DNA of 52,662 bases from JBDNJM01 sp041687755 (GTDB lineage Bacteria > Planctomycetota > UBA1135 > GCA-002686595): contig JBDNJM010000125.1 in the NCBI GenBank assembly GCA_041687755.1, positions 1 to 52,662 on the forward strand, written 5' to 3'. Below are positions 25,579 through 34,681 of the stretch, piece by piece. Position numbers and translations under genes: made by a program. Positions within the stretch are counted from its first letter, which is position 1, and the number at the start of each line of letters is the position of its first letter. The notes below the pieces were generated by a model. It did not search any database. It saw nothing but the letters and a program-made list of their open reading frames with translations, and was not told the origin of the DNA.

Positions 25579-26748
25579 ATGCCCTGGCTCCTGCTCGCCC
25601 GCAACCTGACCGCGCGCCCCCTGCGTTCGGCCCTGACGGTCGGCTCGCTCCTGATCGCCGTGTTCCTCGTGCTGTTTCTACGCAGCGTTGTCGTGGCGCT
25701 AGGCTCGGGCGTCGAGGCCGCCAGCCAGAGCCGCCTGATCGTGCAGAGCGCGGTCAGCCTGTTCGTCAACCTGCCCCTCAGCTACCAGCAGAAGATCGAG
25801 CGCGTCGAGGGCGTCGGGCCCATGACGAAGCTCCAGTGGTTCGGCGGCTACTACCAGGACCCGAGCAACTTCTTCGCCCAGTTCGCGGTGGACGAGGAGC
25901 GGCTGCTCGACGCGTATCCCGAGATTGAGCTGGTCGAGGGCAGCTACGAGCAATTCTTGGCGGTCAAGAACGGATGCCTCATCGGCACCGACCTCGCGAC
26001 CAAGTTCGGCTGGCGGGTCGGCGACACCGTGCCCCTCATCGGGGCGCTCTACTCGCGTCAGGACGGCAGCACGTGGGACTTTCAGGTGACCGGCATCTAC
26101 CGCTCGAAGGCCGCCAATCTCGACAGCCGCACCCTCTGGTTCCACTTCGAGTACCTCGAGGACACGCTGGAGTCGGGCGCCGCGAGCGGGCCGGAGGGCG
26201 TCGGCGTGTGGATCCTGCGGCTCGAGCGCGGCGCGGACGCGACGCGCGTCATGTCCGCAATCGACGGGCTGTTCATCAACGGCCCCCAGCGCGTCCAGAC
26301 CACCACGGAGTCGGAGTTCCAGAAGCAGTTCGTGACCATGCTCGGCTCGGTGCCGACGTTGCTCACGTCGATCGGCGGCGGCGTCTTGTTCGCGATTCTG
26401 CTCGCCGTGCTCAACACGATGCTGATGGCCGCCCGGGAGCGGACCCGCTCGCTGGGCATTCTGAAGGCCCTGGGCTTCGGCGACGGCACGGCCTTCGCCC
26501 TGCTGCTGGGCGAGTCCCTGCTGCTGTGCCTGATCGGCGGCCTGCTGGGCCTCGCGCTCTACGGGCTCGCCGCGCCGGGCTTCTCCGCCTTCCTCACGAG
26601 CGCGGGCTTCCCGCCGCTCGTGCTCGACGGGGAGTCCGTCCTGATCGGCGTCGTCCTCGCCCTGCTCGTCGGCCTCGTCGCCGGGATCGCCCCCGCGATC
26701 CGCGCGGCGCGGCTCGAGGTCATCGATGCCCTCGCCGCCGAGGTCTAA
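25579..26748 (+). CDS. FtsX-like ABC permease (first of two)
   Basis: 389 residues. Topology is one N-terminal membrane helix (LRSALTVGSLLIAVFLVLF in part: SLLIAVFLVLF), a large periplasmic MacB_PCD-like domain of about 220 residues, and three C-terminal helices with the FtsX sequence (ARERTRSLGILKALGFGDG in part: RTRSLGILKALG). It lies between the ATPase and a second permease of the same length, 3 bases apart, suggesting a heterodimer. Substrate unknown; lipoproteins, peptides or lipids are typical for the family. Confidence 0.88.
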   Translation: MPWLLLARNLTARPLRSALTVGSLLIAVFLVLFLRSVVVALGSGVEAASQSRLIVQSAVSLFVNLPLSYQQKIERVEGVGPMTKLQWFGGYYQDPSNFFAQFAVDEERLLDAYPEIELVEGSYEQFLAVKNGCLIGTDLATKFGWRVGDTVPLIGALYSRQDGSTWDFQVTGIYRSKAANLDSRTLWFHFEYLEDTLESGAASGPEGVGVWILRLERGADATRVMSAIDGLFINGPQRVQTTTESEFQKQFVTMLGSVPTLLTSIGGGVLFAILLAVLNTMLMAARERTRSLGILKALGFGDGTAFALLLGESLLLCLIGGLLGLALYGLAAPGFSAFLTSAGFPPLVLDGESVLIGVVLALLVGLVAGIAPAIRAARLEVIDALAAEV

Positions 26749-26751
26749 TCC

Positions 26752-27921
26752 ATGGCGTTCGTCCCGCTCAGCTACAACTTCAAGAGCCTCGCGGTGCGCT
26801 GGTCGTCCACCGTGTTGACGGTCGTCGGCATCGCCGCGACCGTCGCGGTCCTCGCCGGCGTGCTCGCGCTTCAGAGCGGCTTCGAGCGCTTGTTCACCCA
26901 GAGCGGGCGCACCGACATCGGTGTGTTCCTGCGCCCCGGCGCGACCAATGAAGGCGACAGCCTGTTCCAGCGTGAGTCCACCGACCTGCTGATCAAGGAG
27001 CTGCCCGAGATCGCCCGCGACGACGCCGGTCGCCCGCTGGCCTCTGCCGAACGCTACCTCGCAATCCGGTTAACCAAGACCACCGGCGGCGAGACCAACG
27101 TGCCGATTCGCGGCGTCCAGCCGATGTCTTTCGAGGTGCACCGCTCCGAGCTCAAGTTTGTCGCCGGCCGCCCGCTGCGCCCGAACTCTGATGAGATCAT
27201 CGTCGGCGAAGCCCTGTCGAGCCGCATCCTGGGCGCCGCCCTGGGCCAGACCCTAGTGCTCAACACGACGCCCTTTCACGTGGTCGGGATCTTCCGCTCC
27301 GACGGCCCGTTCGGCAGCGAGATCTGGGGCGACGCGAACCGCATCGGCGACGCGCTGGAGCGCCCGCTCTACAACCGGGTCGTCGCCAAGCTCGTGCCGG
27401 GCACCGACATCGCCGCGCTCGCGCTGCGCCTCGAGAACGACGAGCGGGCCCCCGCCAAGCTGCTGACGGAGCTGCAGTACCTGTCCGGCCAGACCGAGAT
27501 CTTGTCGGTCGTGCTGCTGTCCCTCGGCGCCTTCCTCGCCCTAGTCATGGGCACAGCCGCAGTGTTCACCGGCACGAACACGATGCTCGCCGCGCTCTCC
27601 GCGCGCAGCCACGAGATCGGCGTGCTGCTCTCGCTCGGCTTCCGGCCCCTGCCTGTGTTCGCGAGCTTCCTGTTCGAGGCCACCCTCCTAGGGCTCGCCG
27701 GCGGCGTGCTCGGCGCCCTCGCCGTGCTGCCGCTCAACGGGCTGCAGACCGGCACGACCAACTTCCAGACCTTCACCGAGGTCGCCTTCGCCTTTCAGGT
27801 GACGCCCCGAGTGTTGATCACTTCCGTCGGCTTCGCCGTGTTGCTCGGGATCCTCGGTGGCGCGATCCCCGCCTGGCGTGCCGCGCGCATGCGTCCAGTG
27901 GACGCCCTGCGCCGCGGCTGA
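26752..27921 (+). CDS. FtsX-like ABC permease (second of two)
   Basis: 389 residues, the same size and fold as the preceding permease: N-terminal helix (VLTVVGIAATVAVLAGVLAL in part: VVGIAATVAVLAGV), a periplasmic domain with RLTKTTGGETNVPIRG in part (GGETNVPIRGVQPM), and a C-terminal three-helix FtsX domain containing ALSARSHEIGVLLSLGF. Three bases separate it from the first permease stop. It is the last gene of the exporter operon and is followed by a hairpin. Confidence 0.88.
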   Translation: MAFVPLSYNFKSLAVRWSSTVLTVVGIAATVAVLAGVLALQSGFERLFTQSGRTDIGVFLRPGATNEGDSLFQRESTDLLIKELPEIARDDAGRPLASAERYLAIRLTKTTGGETNVPIRGVQPMSFEVHRSELKFVAGRPLRPNSDEIIVGEALSSRILGAALGQTLVLNTTPFHVVGIFRSDGPFGSEIWGDANRIGDALERPLYNRVVAKLVPGTDIAALALRLENDERAPAKLLTELQYLSGQTEILSVVLLSLGAFLALVMGTAAVFTGTNTMLAALSARSHEIGVLLSLGFRPLPVFASFLFEATLLGLAGGVLGALAVLPLNGLQTGTTNFQTFTEVAFAFQVTPRVLITSVGFAVLLGILGGAIPAWRAARMRPVDALRRG

Positions 27922-27922
27922 G

Positions 27923-27948
27923 CCAGAACCGCGAGGCTCCGGCTCTGG
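27923..27948 (+). terminator. Probable terminator hairpin between convergent genes
   Basis: CCAGAACCG and CCGGCTCTGG can pair (one mismatch or G-T pair) across a short loop just after the permease stop. Two imperfect direct repeats of CCGCGAT(C/T)CTAGGGAAG follow before the next convergent gene. There is no T-run. Confidence 0.45.
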
Positions 27949-27988
27949 AAGAGCCCAACCGCGATCCTAGGGAAGCCCGGCCGCGATT

Positions 27989-29236
27989 CTAGGGAAGGTA
28001 GTCCACCGCGACCGCGTTCGTGAACCCGACGCCTAGCGGTAGCGCTGGATCCACCCACGCATACTGCACGAAGAGCGTAAACGGTCCCCCACCGCCCGCA
28101 AGGTCGAAGAACGAGACCCTGCCCTGTGGGTCGGTGTTCAACGGCAGCAGGACCTGGTCGAGCGACGGCACGGCCAACCCCCCAAACAGCGGAAAGGAAG
28201 CGTTCGCCATCGAGGCCGCAAGGAACCCGGTCGCCTCCGGTCGCGCCCCGTCCATCAACAGGTCGACCGTCCCGCCCGAGGCCATCGGATCGCCGCACAC
28301 CGAGAGCGTCGCCGCCCCCGGCCCCCCCGACCCCAGATCGGGCTGGCACAGACCCGGTGAGGCAACCGCGTCGACGTAGTCGATCAAGCTTCGCAGGGTC
28401 ACCTCGGCCGCCGCCCGCGCCCTGTTCCAGGGCACGAACCCTCCGACGTGCACGTGGCCGGCCGCCACGCACCAGTCTGCCGTCCCGGGCGTGTCGTGGT
28501 TCGCGCGGTACCACACGCCGAGGTACGCGATGAACTCCGAGAGAAAGCCACCCCCGTCCCCCGACACGCAGATGTAGGGATCGATCCCTAGCTCGGCCTC
28601 CGCCAAGGAGTCCACGATCCACTGCACCGGCAGCTGGGAGGGTTCCAGGGCGCCGGCCGGCGCGTTCGGGTTCGGCGGCGCCGGCGTCGGCTGGAGCGGG
28701 GCCTTGAAGTCGTTGACCCACGTCGAACGGTTGTACTGGTTCATCTCGAGCTCCCAGCTCATATCGAAAAACCCGCGGCTTAAGGTCACGATCGCGATCG
28801 GTTGGACAGCGGCCGCGAAGGCGTTGAAGTCCGCCACCGTGGCCTGGTAGTCCACCTTCAGTTCGCCCACGCCGATCCCGCAGCCCCCACAGTCCGCGGG
28901 AAAGAACTCGGGAAAGTAGGAGACGACGTCGTAGCCGCGGCCCTCCCAGTCGGAGCCCATCCAGCCCCCGGGGTTCTTCGAGAGATCCTGGCTGAACGGG
29001 CGCACCGCCTCGTTGGACGGCGGCCAGTAGCCGGTCAGGAGGATCGTCGGGCGCGTGCCGGCCTTTGCCGTCGGACGCGACCCGCGTCGCACCGCGGGCG
29101 GCTGCGAGAGCCCGAGCTCGGAGAGATCGCGGACGCGGGCAAGGTTGGGAGCGGCGCGTTGGGCCTCGGCATCCGCGGCGGGCCAGGCCAACAGGGCGAG
29201 CAGGGCAAATCGGAGCTGAGCGTGTCGAGCGTTCAT
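27989..29236 (-). CDS. Secreted pyroglutamyl-peptidase (C15)-like protein with C-terminal module
   Basis: 415 residues from ATG 29236, with signal peptide (FALLALLAWPAADAEA). Residues about 55-300 resemble pyrrolidone-carboxylate peptidase: ILLTGYWPPSN near the start, a SGDGGGFLSEF segment where C15 enzymes have S-x-x-A/G-G-x-Y-x-C-N, and AGHVHVGGF where they have the catalytic His (FxHVP). The catalytic Cys position reads Ser here (LSEF), so activity may be lost or altered. The last 100 residues (ATLSVCGDP ... SNA-like FTNAVAVDYLP) are a beta-sandwich module seen on other secreted proteins in this window. The C15 relation is by motif only, so uncertain. It could be a non-catalytic relative. 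Confidence 0.6.
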   Translation of the reverse strand: MNARHAQLRFALLALLAWPAADAEAQRAAPNLARVRDLSELGLSQPPAVRRGSRPTAKAGTRPTILLTGYWPPSNEAVRPFSQDLSKNPGGWMGSDWEGRGYDVVSYFPEFFPADCGGCGIGVGELKVDYQATVADFNAFAAAVQPIAIVTLSRGFFDMSWELEMNQYNRSTWVNDFKAPLQPTPAPPNPNAPAGALEPSQLPVQWIVDSLAEAELGIDPYICVSGDGGGFLSEFIAYLGVWYRANHDTPGTADWCVAAGHVHVGGFVPWNRARAAAEVTLRSLIDYVDAVASPGLCQPDLGSGGPGAATLSVCGDPMASGGTVDLLMDGARPEATGFLAASMANASFPLFGGLAVPSLDQVLLPLNTDPQGRVSFFDLAGGGGPFTLFVQYAWVDPALPLGVGFTNAVAVDYLP

Positions 29237-29488
29237 CGCTCGAAAGTATCCCAAGCGGCGCCGATCGGGGAACCTCCGCCCAGTCCTCGGACCGACCCGC
29301 CCCCCGATTGAGGAACCGGACGAGCCCCGGGGCGGCTCCATCCCGTGCCAGCGCCCGTTCACTGGGGTTCCGTCGCCGCGTCCAACCAGGGCGACGACCT
29401 CGGGGGCGAAGGCGGGCTCCAGGGGCTCGACCTCAGCACCTCCAGCTCCGCTCCGCAGGCGCGCGAATGACGCGAAAGGCCCCTCGAC

Positions 29489-31246
29489 CTACCGTTCGGA
29501 CAGGTCCAGCTCCAACATCGGCCCAAAGCTCACCCGACCCTCCTTATAGCGCACGGCCTGAAGTCGGAACCGCCCGGGCGCGCCAAACTGCTGCGTGAAG
29601 TCTCTCACTTCCGTCATGCCCGCTTCGCACATCCGCTCGAACACGAGGGCGGGTCGCGCCAGCTCCAGGGATCCCGCGGCGCCGAAACCGAGCGGGACCA
29701 CAGGATCCGCCGCCGGTTCGGCCAGCAGGCGGACGATCCCAGGCTGCGCGCCCAGGTCCAGCTGCAGCAGGTCGCCCGGAGCATCGAAGCGCAGGACGGG
29801 CCCGGTGTTCGGCGCCGTTCCAGGACCGCGAAACGCGTCGTCGAGGGCGACGATCGAGGCCCCCGCGGCCCCCAGGCCTGAGAACACCGCGCGCGGCATA
29901 CGCCCCTCAGCATGGTCGGTCGCCAAGATCAGGGCGATTCCGTAGGACGACTCCAGCTCCTGGAACGGCCGCCGCAGGCCGTAGCTCACCAGATAGGGCG
30001 CGACCCAGTGGGGCCCGGCCGTGCGCTGCAGACCCACCAGCCCGAGCGGTCCCGTGGCCGCGGCCACCACCTCCCGCGCGAGCTCCAGGCGCGGAACGAC
30101 CCGGGCCACGGCAGCGGCGCCCGCCCGGTGCACGCTCCAGCTCATCGAGCCGTACAGCACCAGCAATCCGAGGCCTGCGAGCGCGGCGAGTTCTCGCCCG
30201 GCCGCCTGCAGCACGCCCCCAGCCAGCAGCGCCAGCCCCGCCGCCGGCCCGTAGGTGAAGCGCCCGTTTGCGTCCAGGTAGGAGTCTGTACCGAGGCCGT
30301 GGAGCGCCAGCAGCGACAGCAGGAACAGGCTGAGCCCGACGGCCAGCGCGGCGCGCGACTCGCGCTCGGCGCGCGCGGCGGCGCACGCGCAGATCCCCGA
30401 CACCCCGCCGAAACCCGCGCGCAACGCCGGGCCGACCTCCAGCGGCATCCAGGTCAGCGCCGCCGTGGCGGCCCACTTGTCGAGCACCAGCCCGAACGGC
30501 ATCGAGAACAGAGCGAGCTCCACCGAATAGCCCCCGAACGGGTCGTTGAGCCGCGACCAGCGCAGCGCCAGCACGGCCGCTCCGAGGGCGACGATCCCGA
30601 GCCCCAGCCGGATCCGCGAGCTGCGCTCCGCCGGCCCGCGGGCGGCGCCCAGCAGCCCGAGGGCCAAGGGCAACGCGACGAATGCGGACTCCTTCGAGAG
30701 CAGTCCGAGCCCTAACAGCACCAGCGCTCGGCCGCTGCGGCCCTGCAGCACGGCATTCAGGCCCCCGAGCGCAAAGACCATCCCCAGGAGGTCCGAGCGC
30801 GAGGCGACCCAGTTCGTGGGCTGGAAGCCGGCCGGGTGAATCAAGAACAGCAGCGCCGCCAAGCCCGCCGCAACGGCCCCCAGGCCAAGGTTCGACGCGA
30901 GCCGCAGCAGCGCGTAGCTGCAGGCCCCGTGCAAGCCCAGGTTAGCAGCATGGCTCACCCACGGGCGCGCGCCGAGCAGCGCGTCCAACGCGAACGATAG
31001 CCGCCAAACGGGCCGATAAAAGCGCCCCGTCGCCGCGGGGTCGTCCGCCGCGAGGATCGCACGGATCGCGTCGCGATAGCCGTTCTGTTCGAACACGCCG
31101 ATCAACCACCAGTCGTCCGCCAGGTACGGCACCCGCAGCGCTTCGAACACCAGCGACACGACCACGCACGTGGCGACCGCCAAGGCGATCCCCTGCATCA
31201 GGCGCGTCGTGCGCGAGGTCGGGGCGACTGGAGGGCTGCTGGTCAT
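29489..31246 (-). CDS. Polytopic membrane protein, GT-C / TMTC-like glycosyltransferase fold
   Basis: 585 residues from ATG 31246. About ten membrane helices are followed by a soluble C-terminal domain of 170 residues. Features in the first half match TMTC/O-mannosyltransferase-like GT-C proteins: an acidic pair in the first outer loop (YLADDWW), RFYRPVWR, then HPAGFQPTNWVASRSDLLG and LGLLSKESAFVALPLAL (in parts: NWVASRSDLL; LLSKESAF). The family uses polyprenyl-phosphate sugars. No catalytic activity can be proved. It lies upstream of the C15-like gene on the same strand with a gap of about 250 bases. Start ambiguity: an earlier GTG/TTG three codons upstream is possible. Confidence 0.7.
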   Translation of the reverse strand: MTSSPPVAPTSRTTRLMQGIALAVATCVVVSLVFEALRVPYLADDWWLIGVFEQNGYRDAIRAILAADDPAATGRFYRPVWRLSFALDALLGARPWVSHAANLGLHGACSYALLRLASNLGLGAVAAGLAALLFLIHPAGFQPTNWVASRSDLLGMVFALGGLNAVLQGRSGRALVLLGLGLLSKESAFVALPLALGLLGAARGPAERSSRIRLGLGIVALGAAVLALRWSRLNDPFGGYSVELALFSMPFGLVLDKWAATAALTWMPLEVGPALRAGFGGVSGICACAAARAERESRAALAVGLSLFLLSLLALHGLGTDSYLDANGRFTYGPAAGLALLAGGVLQAAGRELAALAGLGLLVLYGSMSWSVHRAGAAAVARVVPRLELAREVVAAATGPLGLVGLQRTAGPHWVAPYLVSYGLRRPFQELESSYGIALILATDHAEGRMPRAVFSGLGAAGASIVALDDAFRGPGTAPNTGPVLRFDAPGDLLQLDLGAQPGIVRLLAEPAADPVVPLGFGAAGSLELARPALVFERMCEAGMTEVRDFTQQFGAPGRFRLQAVRYKEGRVSFGPMLELDLSER

Positions 31247-31262
31247 GTGGAGCACAAGATTT

Positions 31263-31340
31263 GGTTCGCTAACCCATCAAAGGGAACCTTGGCCATCAAA
31301 GGGAGCCCCGGGGCTCCCTTCGAACCAGCCTCAGCGAACC
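31263..31340. other. Nested inverted repeat between two minus-strand genes
   Basis: GGTTCGCT (31263) pairs with AGCGAACC (31333-31340) and encloses a perfect 22-bp palindrome AAGGGAGCCCC/GGGGCTCCCTT at 31299-31320, preceded by two CATCAAAGGGA direct repeats. This follows the S9 peptidase gene and could act as its terminator or as a protein-binding site. Confidence 0.6.
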
Positions 31341-31424
31341 GTAGTCGGCCAAGGCCGCAACTCGAAGCGCACTGCACGGATCGTCGCAGGCGCGGTTCGG
31401 CCGTAGCGGCGGGCTCTCAACCCA

Positions 31425-33992
31425 TCAGCGGTTCAGGGCCTCGAAGCCCAGCTCACGCTCGAACAGGCTCAAAATCCTGCTGTACTCGTCCCGCCACGAG
31501 CTCGGCTCGCGGAAGCCGTGCGGCTCCAGCGGGTAGAGGCTGAGCTCCCAGTCGTCCTTCTCCAGCTCGATCAGCCGCTGGGCCAGGCGCACCGAGTCCT
31601 TGGCCAGCACGTTGTCGTCCAGCATGCCGTGGCACATCAGCAGCGCGCCCTCGAGGCCCTCCGCCCACTCGATCGGCGAGGAGTTGCGGTACGACTCCGG
31701 CGCCAGCTCGGGCGTCTCGAGGATGTTGCGCGTGTAGCCGTCGTTGTAGTGCGCCCAGTCCGTGACCGAGCGCAGCGCGGCGCCGGCCTGGAACAGGCCC
31801 GGCCGCTTGAACATGGCCATCAGCGTCATGAAGCCTCCGTAGGACCCGCCGTAGATACCGATGCGCGCAGGGTCCACGCCGTGCCGGGCGGCCAGGAACG
31901 CGACGCCGTCCTCGAAGTCCTCGAGCTCCGGCTCGCCCATGACGAGGTGGATCGCCGCGCGCCAGTCCCTGCCATAGCCGGCGGACGCGCGGTAGTCCAT
32001 GTCGAGCACCACGACGCCGGAACGCGCGAGCAGGTCGTGGAAGAAGAACTCGCGGAAGTACCCCGACCAGCCAAAGTGCGCGTTCTGCAGGTACCCGGCC
32101 CCGTGCACGAACAGCACCGCGGGCCGGCCGGCGTCGGCCGCCTCGGGCGCGGACGCGGGTGGCGTGTAGAGCCGCGCGTGGATCGGCCGGCCATGTCGCG
32201 ACGGCACCTCGACGTGGCTGGGTTCGATCCACTGGACGGCCTCGAAGGCCGGCTCGGTGCTGAAGGTCAGCTGGCGAGCCGGCACCGGCGCGGCCAGGTC
32301 CTTAAGGAACAGCTCCTCCGGCGTCAGCGTCCGGCTGCTGCGCAGGGCCAGGCGCTGCTGGGTCGGATCCAGCACGTACTCGGTGCGTCCGCCCAGCTCG
32401 GTCACGGCAGTTGACGCCCCGTCGAACAGCGCGATGCGCAGGACCTCGTGACGGCCCGGATGGTCGCGGTTGGCGCGCGCCAGCAGCGCGCCCTGGCCGA
32501 CCAGCTCCGTCACCGAGCTGAGCTCGTACTCGCCCTCGGTCAGGCGGCGGGTCACGCCCCTGCCGAGCTCGTGGACGTACAGCTGCGACCAACCGCTCTC
32601 CTCGGACAAGAACCAAAAGCCCGAGCCGTCGCTGAGCCACTCCACTTCGTTGAAGCCCCAGCCGATCCAGGCCGTGTCGCGCAGGTGATGAACGGGCTCA
32701 AGCTCCGCTTCCGGACCCGCGACCAGCGCAAGCCAGCGATCCTTGTTGTCCAAGCTGCGGATCGTCAGCAGAGCGCTCTCGCCGTTGGGCGACCAGCGCG
32801 TGGAGCTGACGGCGACGCCGCGCGGCTCCGGCTCGTCCTCGTCCTTGTCCCCGTCTTCGGCGTCCGATGCTTCGGGTTCCTCGCCCTCCGAACCGCCAGC
32901 GGAGGTCTCAGCGTCTTCCGACTTCGCCTTCTCAGCCTTCTCCGCCTGTTTGCGCTCAGCCGCCGCCTCGCGCAACTCCTCCAGCGGATCGTCCGCGATC
33001 AGCGGCAACACGCCCAGGTCGAGTTCGCGCGCCTCGCGCGTCGCCCAGTGCACGAGGAACAGGCGCTCCGCGCGCCGGTCCGAAACGCCCACGTGGGGAC
33101 GCACCGCGCTGCTCTCGACGTAGCTCGACTCCGTCACGTAGGCCGGCATCTCGTCGCGCTTGGAGCTGTCCGAAGACTTGGCCGCCCGCAGCAACGAGTA
33201 CTCCAGCGTCGGCGCATCGCTGAGCCCGACGCGCTCGAGCCCGTCGACCTCTAAGCTGTCGCCTAGGTGCAGCACCGGCGCGACCCGCTCAGGATCCGAC
33301 GCCGCCCACAGCTCGCGCTCCGCAGCCCGCGCGTCGTCGCGCTCGCGCCGCTCGGTCAAGACCTTCATCAGGCGCGCCTGGCTCTCCTCGAGGAAGCCCT
33401 CCGGCTCGTCGGGAGCCTCCGTCTTGTCCAGGTCAAGGTTCGGCAGCTCGTCGACGAAGCCGTCGCGCAGCCGCAGCACCCGACGTGCGCCGCCGACCTG
33501 GAACAGCAGGCCTTCGCCATCGGCTGTGAAGCGCGGCCGCGACTCGTTGGCGCTCGTGCGCGTCAGCTGGCGCTCCGTGCGCGCGACCGCGTTCCACAGG
33601 TACAGGTCGCCGCCGCGCGTGCTCACCGCCAGGGTGCGGTTCGCGTTCCAGGTCACCCGACGCGGGGGCGCGAGGTGGCGCTCCGCCGCGCCCAGCACAC
33701 GCTCTTGACCGGTCGACAGGTTCAGCTCGAACAGCTCGGCCGTGCCCCGCCCGGCGGTCGGACGCTCGAAGTAGAGTGCCCGCCCGTCGAGGCTCCACCA
33801 GGGCGTGGACGGCGGGCGCGAGAACCAGACGGGGTCCGCCATGCGCTGGCGCAGGTCGGGAAGTCCCTGGGTCGCGCGGACCGCCGACGCCTCGGCCTGC
33901 TGGGGCTCGGGCGCCGGCGAGAGCAAGCGGCTGAGACAGACGGCCGGAACCGCGGGGGACGGGAACAGGAGCAGCGCGCACGAAATCCACAT
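31425..33992 (-). CDS. S9-family serine peptidase (dipeptidyl/acylaminoacyl-peptidase-like)
   Basis: 855 residues from ATG 33992 (a GTG three codons upstream is also in frame). A signal peptide (SCALLLFPSPAVPAVC) is followed by a WD/beta-propeller part from about 60 to 590 and an alpha/beta-hydrolase domain. The nucleophile is in GIYGGSYGGFMT, the acid in GMLDDNVLAKDS and the His in LEPHGFREP; all three triad positions are present. It carries an acidic, Glu/Asp/Ala-rich insert (EDAETSAGGSEGEEPEASDA in part: SDAEDGDKDEDEPEP) before the sixth blade, similar in type to the insert of the other S9 enzyme at 17760. Probably exported; processes peptides. Confidence 0.9.
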   Translation of the reverse strand: MWISCALLLFPSPAVPAVCLSRLLSPAPEPQQAEASAVRATQGLPDLRQRMADPVWFSRPPSTPWWSLDGRALYFERPTAGRGTAELFELNLSTGQERVLGAAERHLAPPRRVTWNANRTLAVSTRGGDLYLWNAVARTERQLTRTSANESRPRFTADGEGLLFQVGGARRVLRLRDGFVDELPNLDLDKTEAPDEPEGFLEESQARLMKVLTERRERDDARAAERELWAASDPERVAPVLHLGDSLEVDGLERVGLSDAPTLEYSLLRAAKSSDSSKRDEMPAYVTESSYVESSAVRPHVGVSDRRAERLFLVHWATREARELDLGVLPLIADDPLEELREAAAERKQAEKAEKAKSEDAETSAGGSEGEEPEASDAEDGDKDEDEPEPRGVAVSSTRWSPNGESALLTIRSLDNKDRWLALVAGPEAELEPVHHLRDTAWIGWGFNEVEWLSDGSGFWFLSEESGWSQLYVHELGRGVTRRLTEGEYELSSVTELVGQGALLARANRDHPGRHEVLRIALFDGASTAVTELGGRTEYVLDPTQQRLALRSSRTLTPEELFLKDLAAPVPARQLTFSTEPAFEAVQWIEPSHVEVPSRHGRPIHARLYTPPASAPEAADAGRPAVLFVHGAGYLQNAHFGWSGYFREFFFHDLLARSGVVVLDMDYRASAGYGRDWRAAIHLVMGEPELEDFEDGVAFLAARHGVDPARIGIYGGSYGGFMTLMAMFKRPGLFQAGAALRSVTDWAHYNDGYTRNILETPELAPESYRNSSPIEWAEGLEGALLMCHGMLDDNVLAKDSVRLAQRLIELEKDDWELSLYPLEPHGFREPSSWRDEYSRILSLFERELGFEALNR

Positions 33993-34196
33993 GGGGGGCA
34001 CGGTAGCGCCCCCGCCCGGATCCGAGCAGGACCAGCGTGCAAGCTTCGACCGAATGGGCTCAAGTCCGGAGGCCCGGACGGCCGAAGGGCCAGGTCAGCG
34101 GAGTCTCTCGAGCGCTGCGATTCGTCGCGCAGCGAGCGGGTTTTTGGACCCGCCCGGCACTTATTCGCGCCCCCCGGTGGTGAGCGAAACCTCAGC

Positions 34197-34643
34197 ATGC
34201 AAAGAGCATCTTCGCGGCACTCGGGCACCCGTCCGCTGCCGCCCACACGCCCCGGTTCGTCGCTTCCCGCCCGCGCGGGTCTCGGCTTCCTGGCGGCCGC
34301 CGGGCTCCTGGCCACCAGCAGCTGCACCAGCCACCGCGATCCGGGCGCCCACTGGAGCCGCGCCGAGGTCCGCACCATGGGCTGGGCGCCCCTGCATGGA
34401 GCCGGAGGCCCCCGCAGCATCGAACTCGGCGACGGGGATTACGCGTACTGCCCCGCCCGCCTCCAGGCCTGCACGACCGGAACCATCGAGGTGGTCGACT
34501 CGGTGGCCGCAGCCGAGGCCAGCATGATCGCGGGCGACCTCGCCTACCTGGCGGCCACGCGCAAGAACGGCCAGGCTGGCACCACCGCGCGCTCGTTCTG
34601 CTCGGTGATGCAGAGCTTCGGCAAGCTGATCGGCGCCAACTAG
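34197..34643 (+). CDS. Small predicted lipoprotein of unknown function
   Basis: 148 residues from ATG 34197. Residues about 20-50 are a signal peptide ending in LLATSSCTS, a lipobox (ATSSC). The remainder has a WAPLHGAGGPRSIELGDG segment and Cys residues in YCPARLQACTTG. No family recognised. A much longer in-frame reading exists upstream but overlaps the S9 peptidase gene antisense and has no coding support. It is convergent with the SDR gene 38 bases away. Confidence 0.6.
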   Translation: MQRASSRHSGTRPLPPTRPGSSLPARAGLGFLAAAGLLATSSCTSHRDPGAHWSRAEVRTMGWAPLHGAGGPRSIELGDGDYAYCPARLQACTTGTIEVVDSVAAAEASMIAGDLAYLAATRKNGQAGTTARSFCSVMQSFGKLIGAN

Positions 34644-34681
34644 GCGCAGCGGCGCGCCCCTAGCCAGGACGCTTCACCGGG

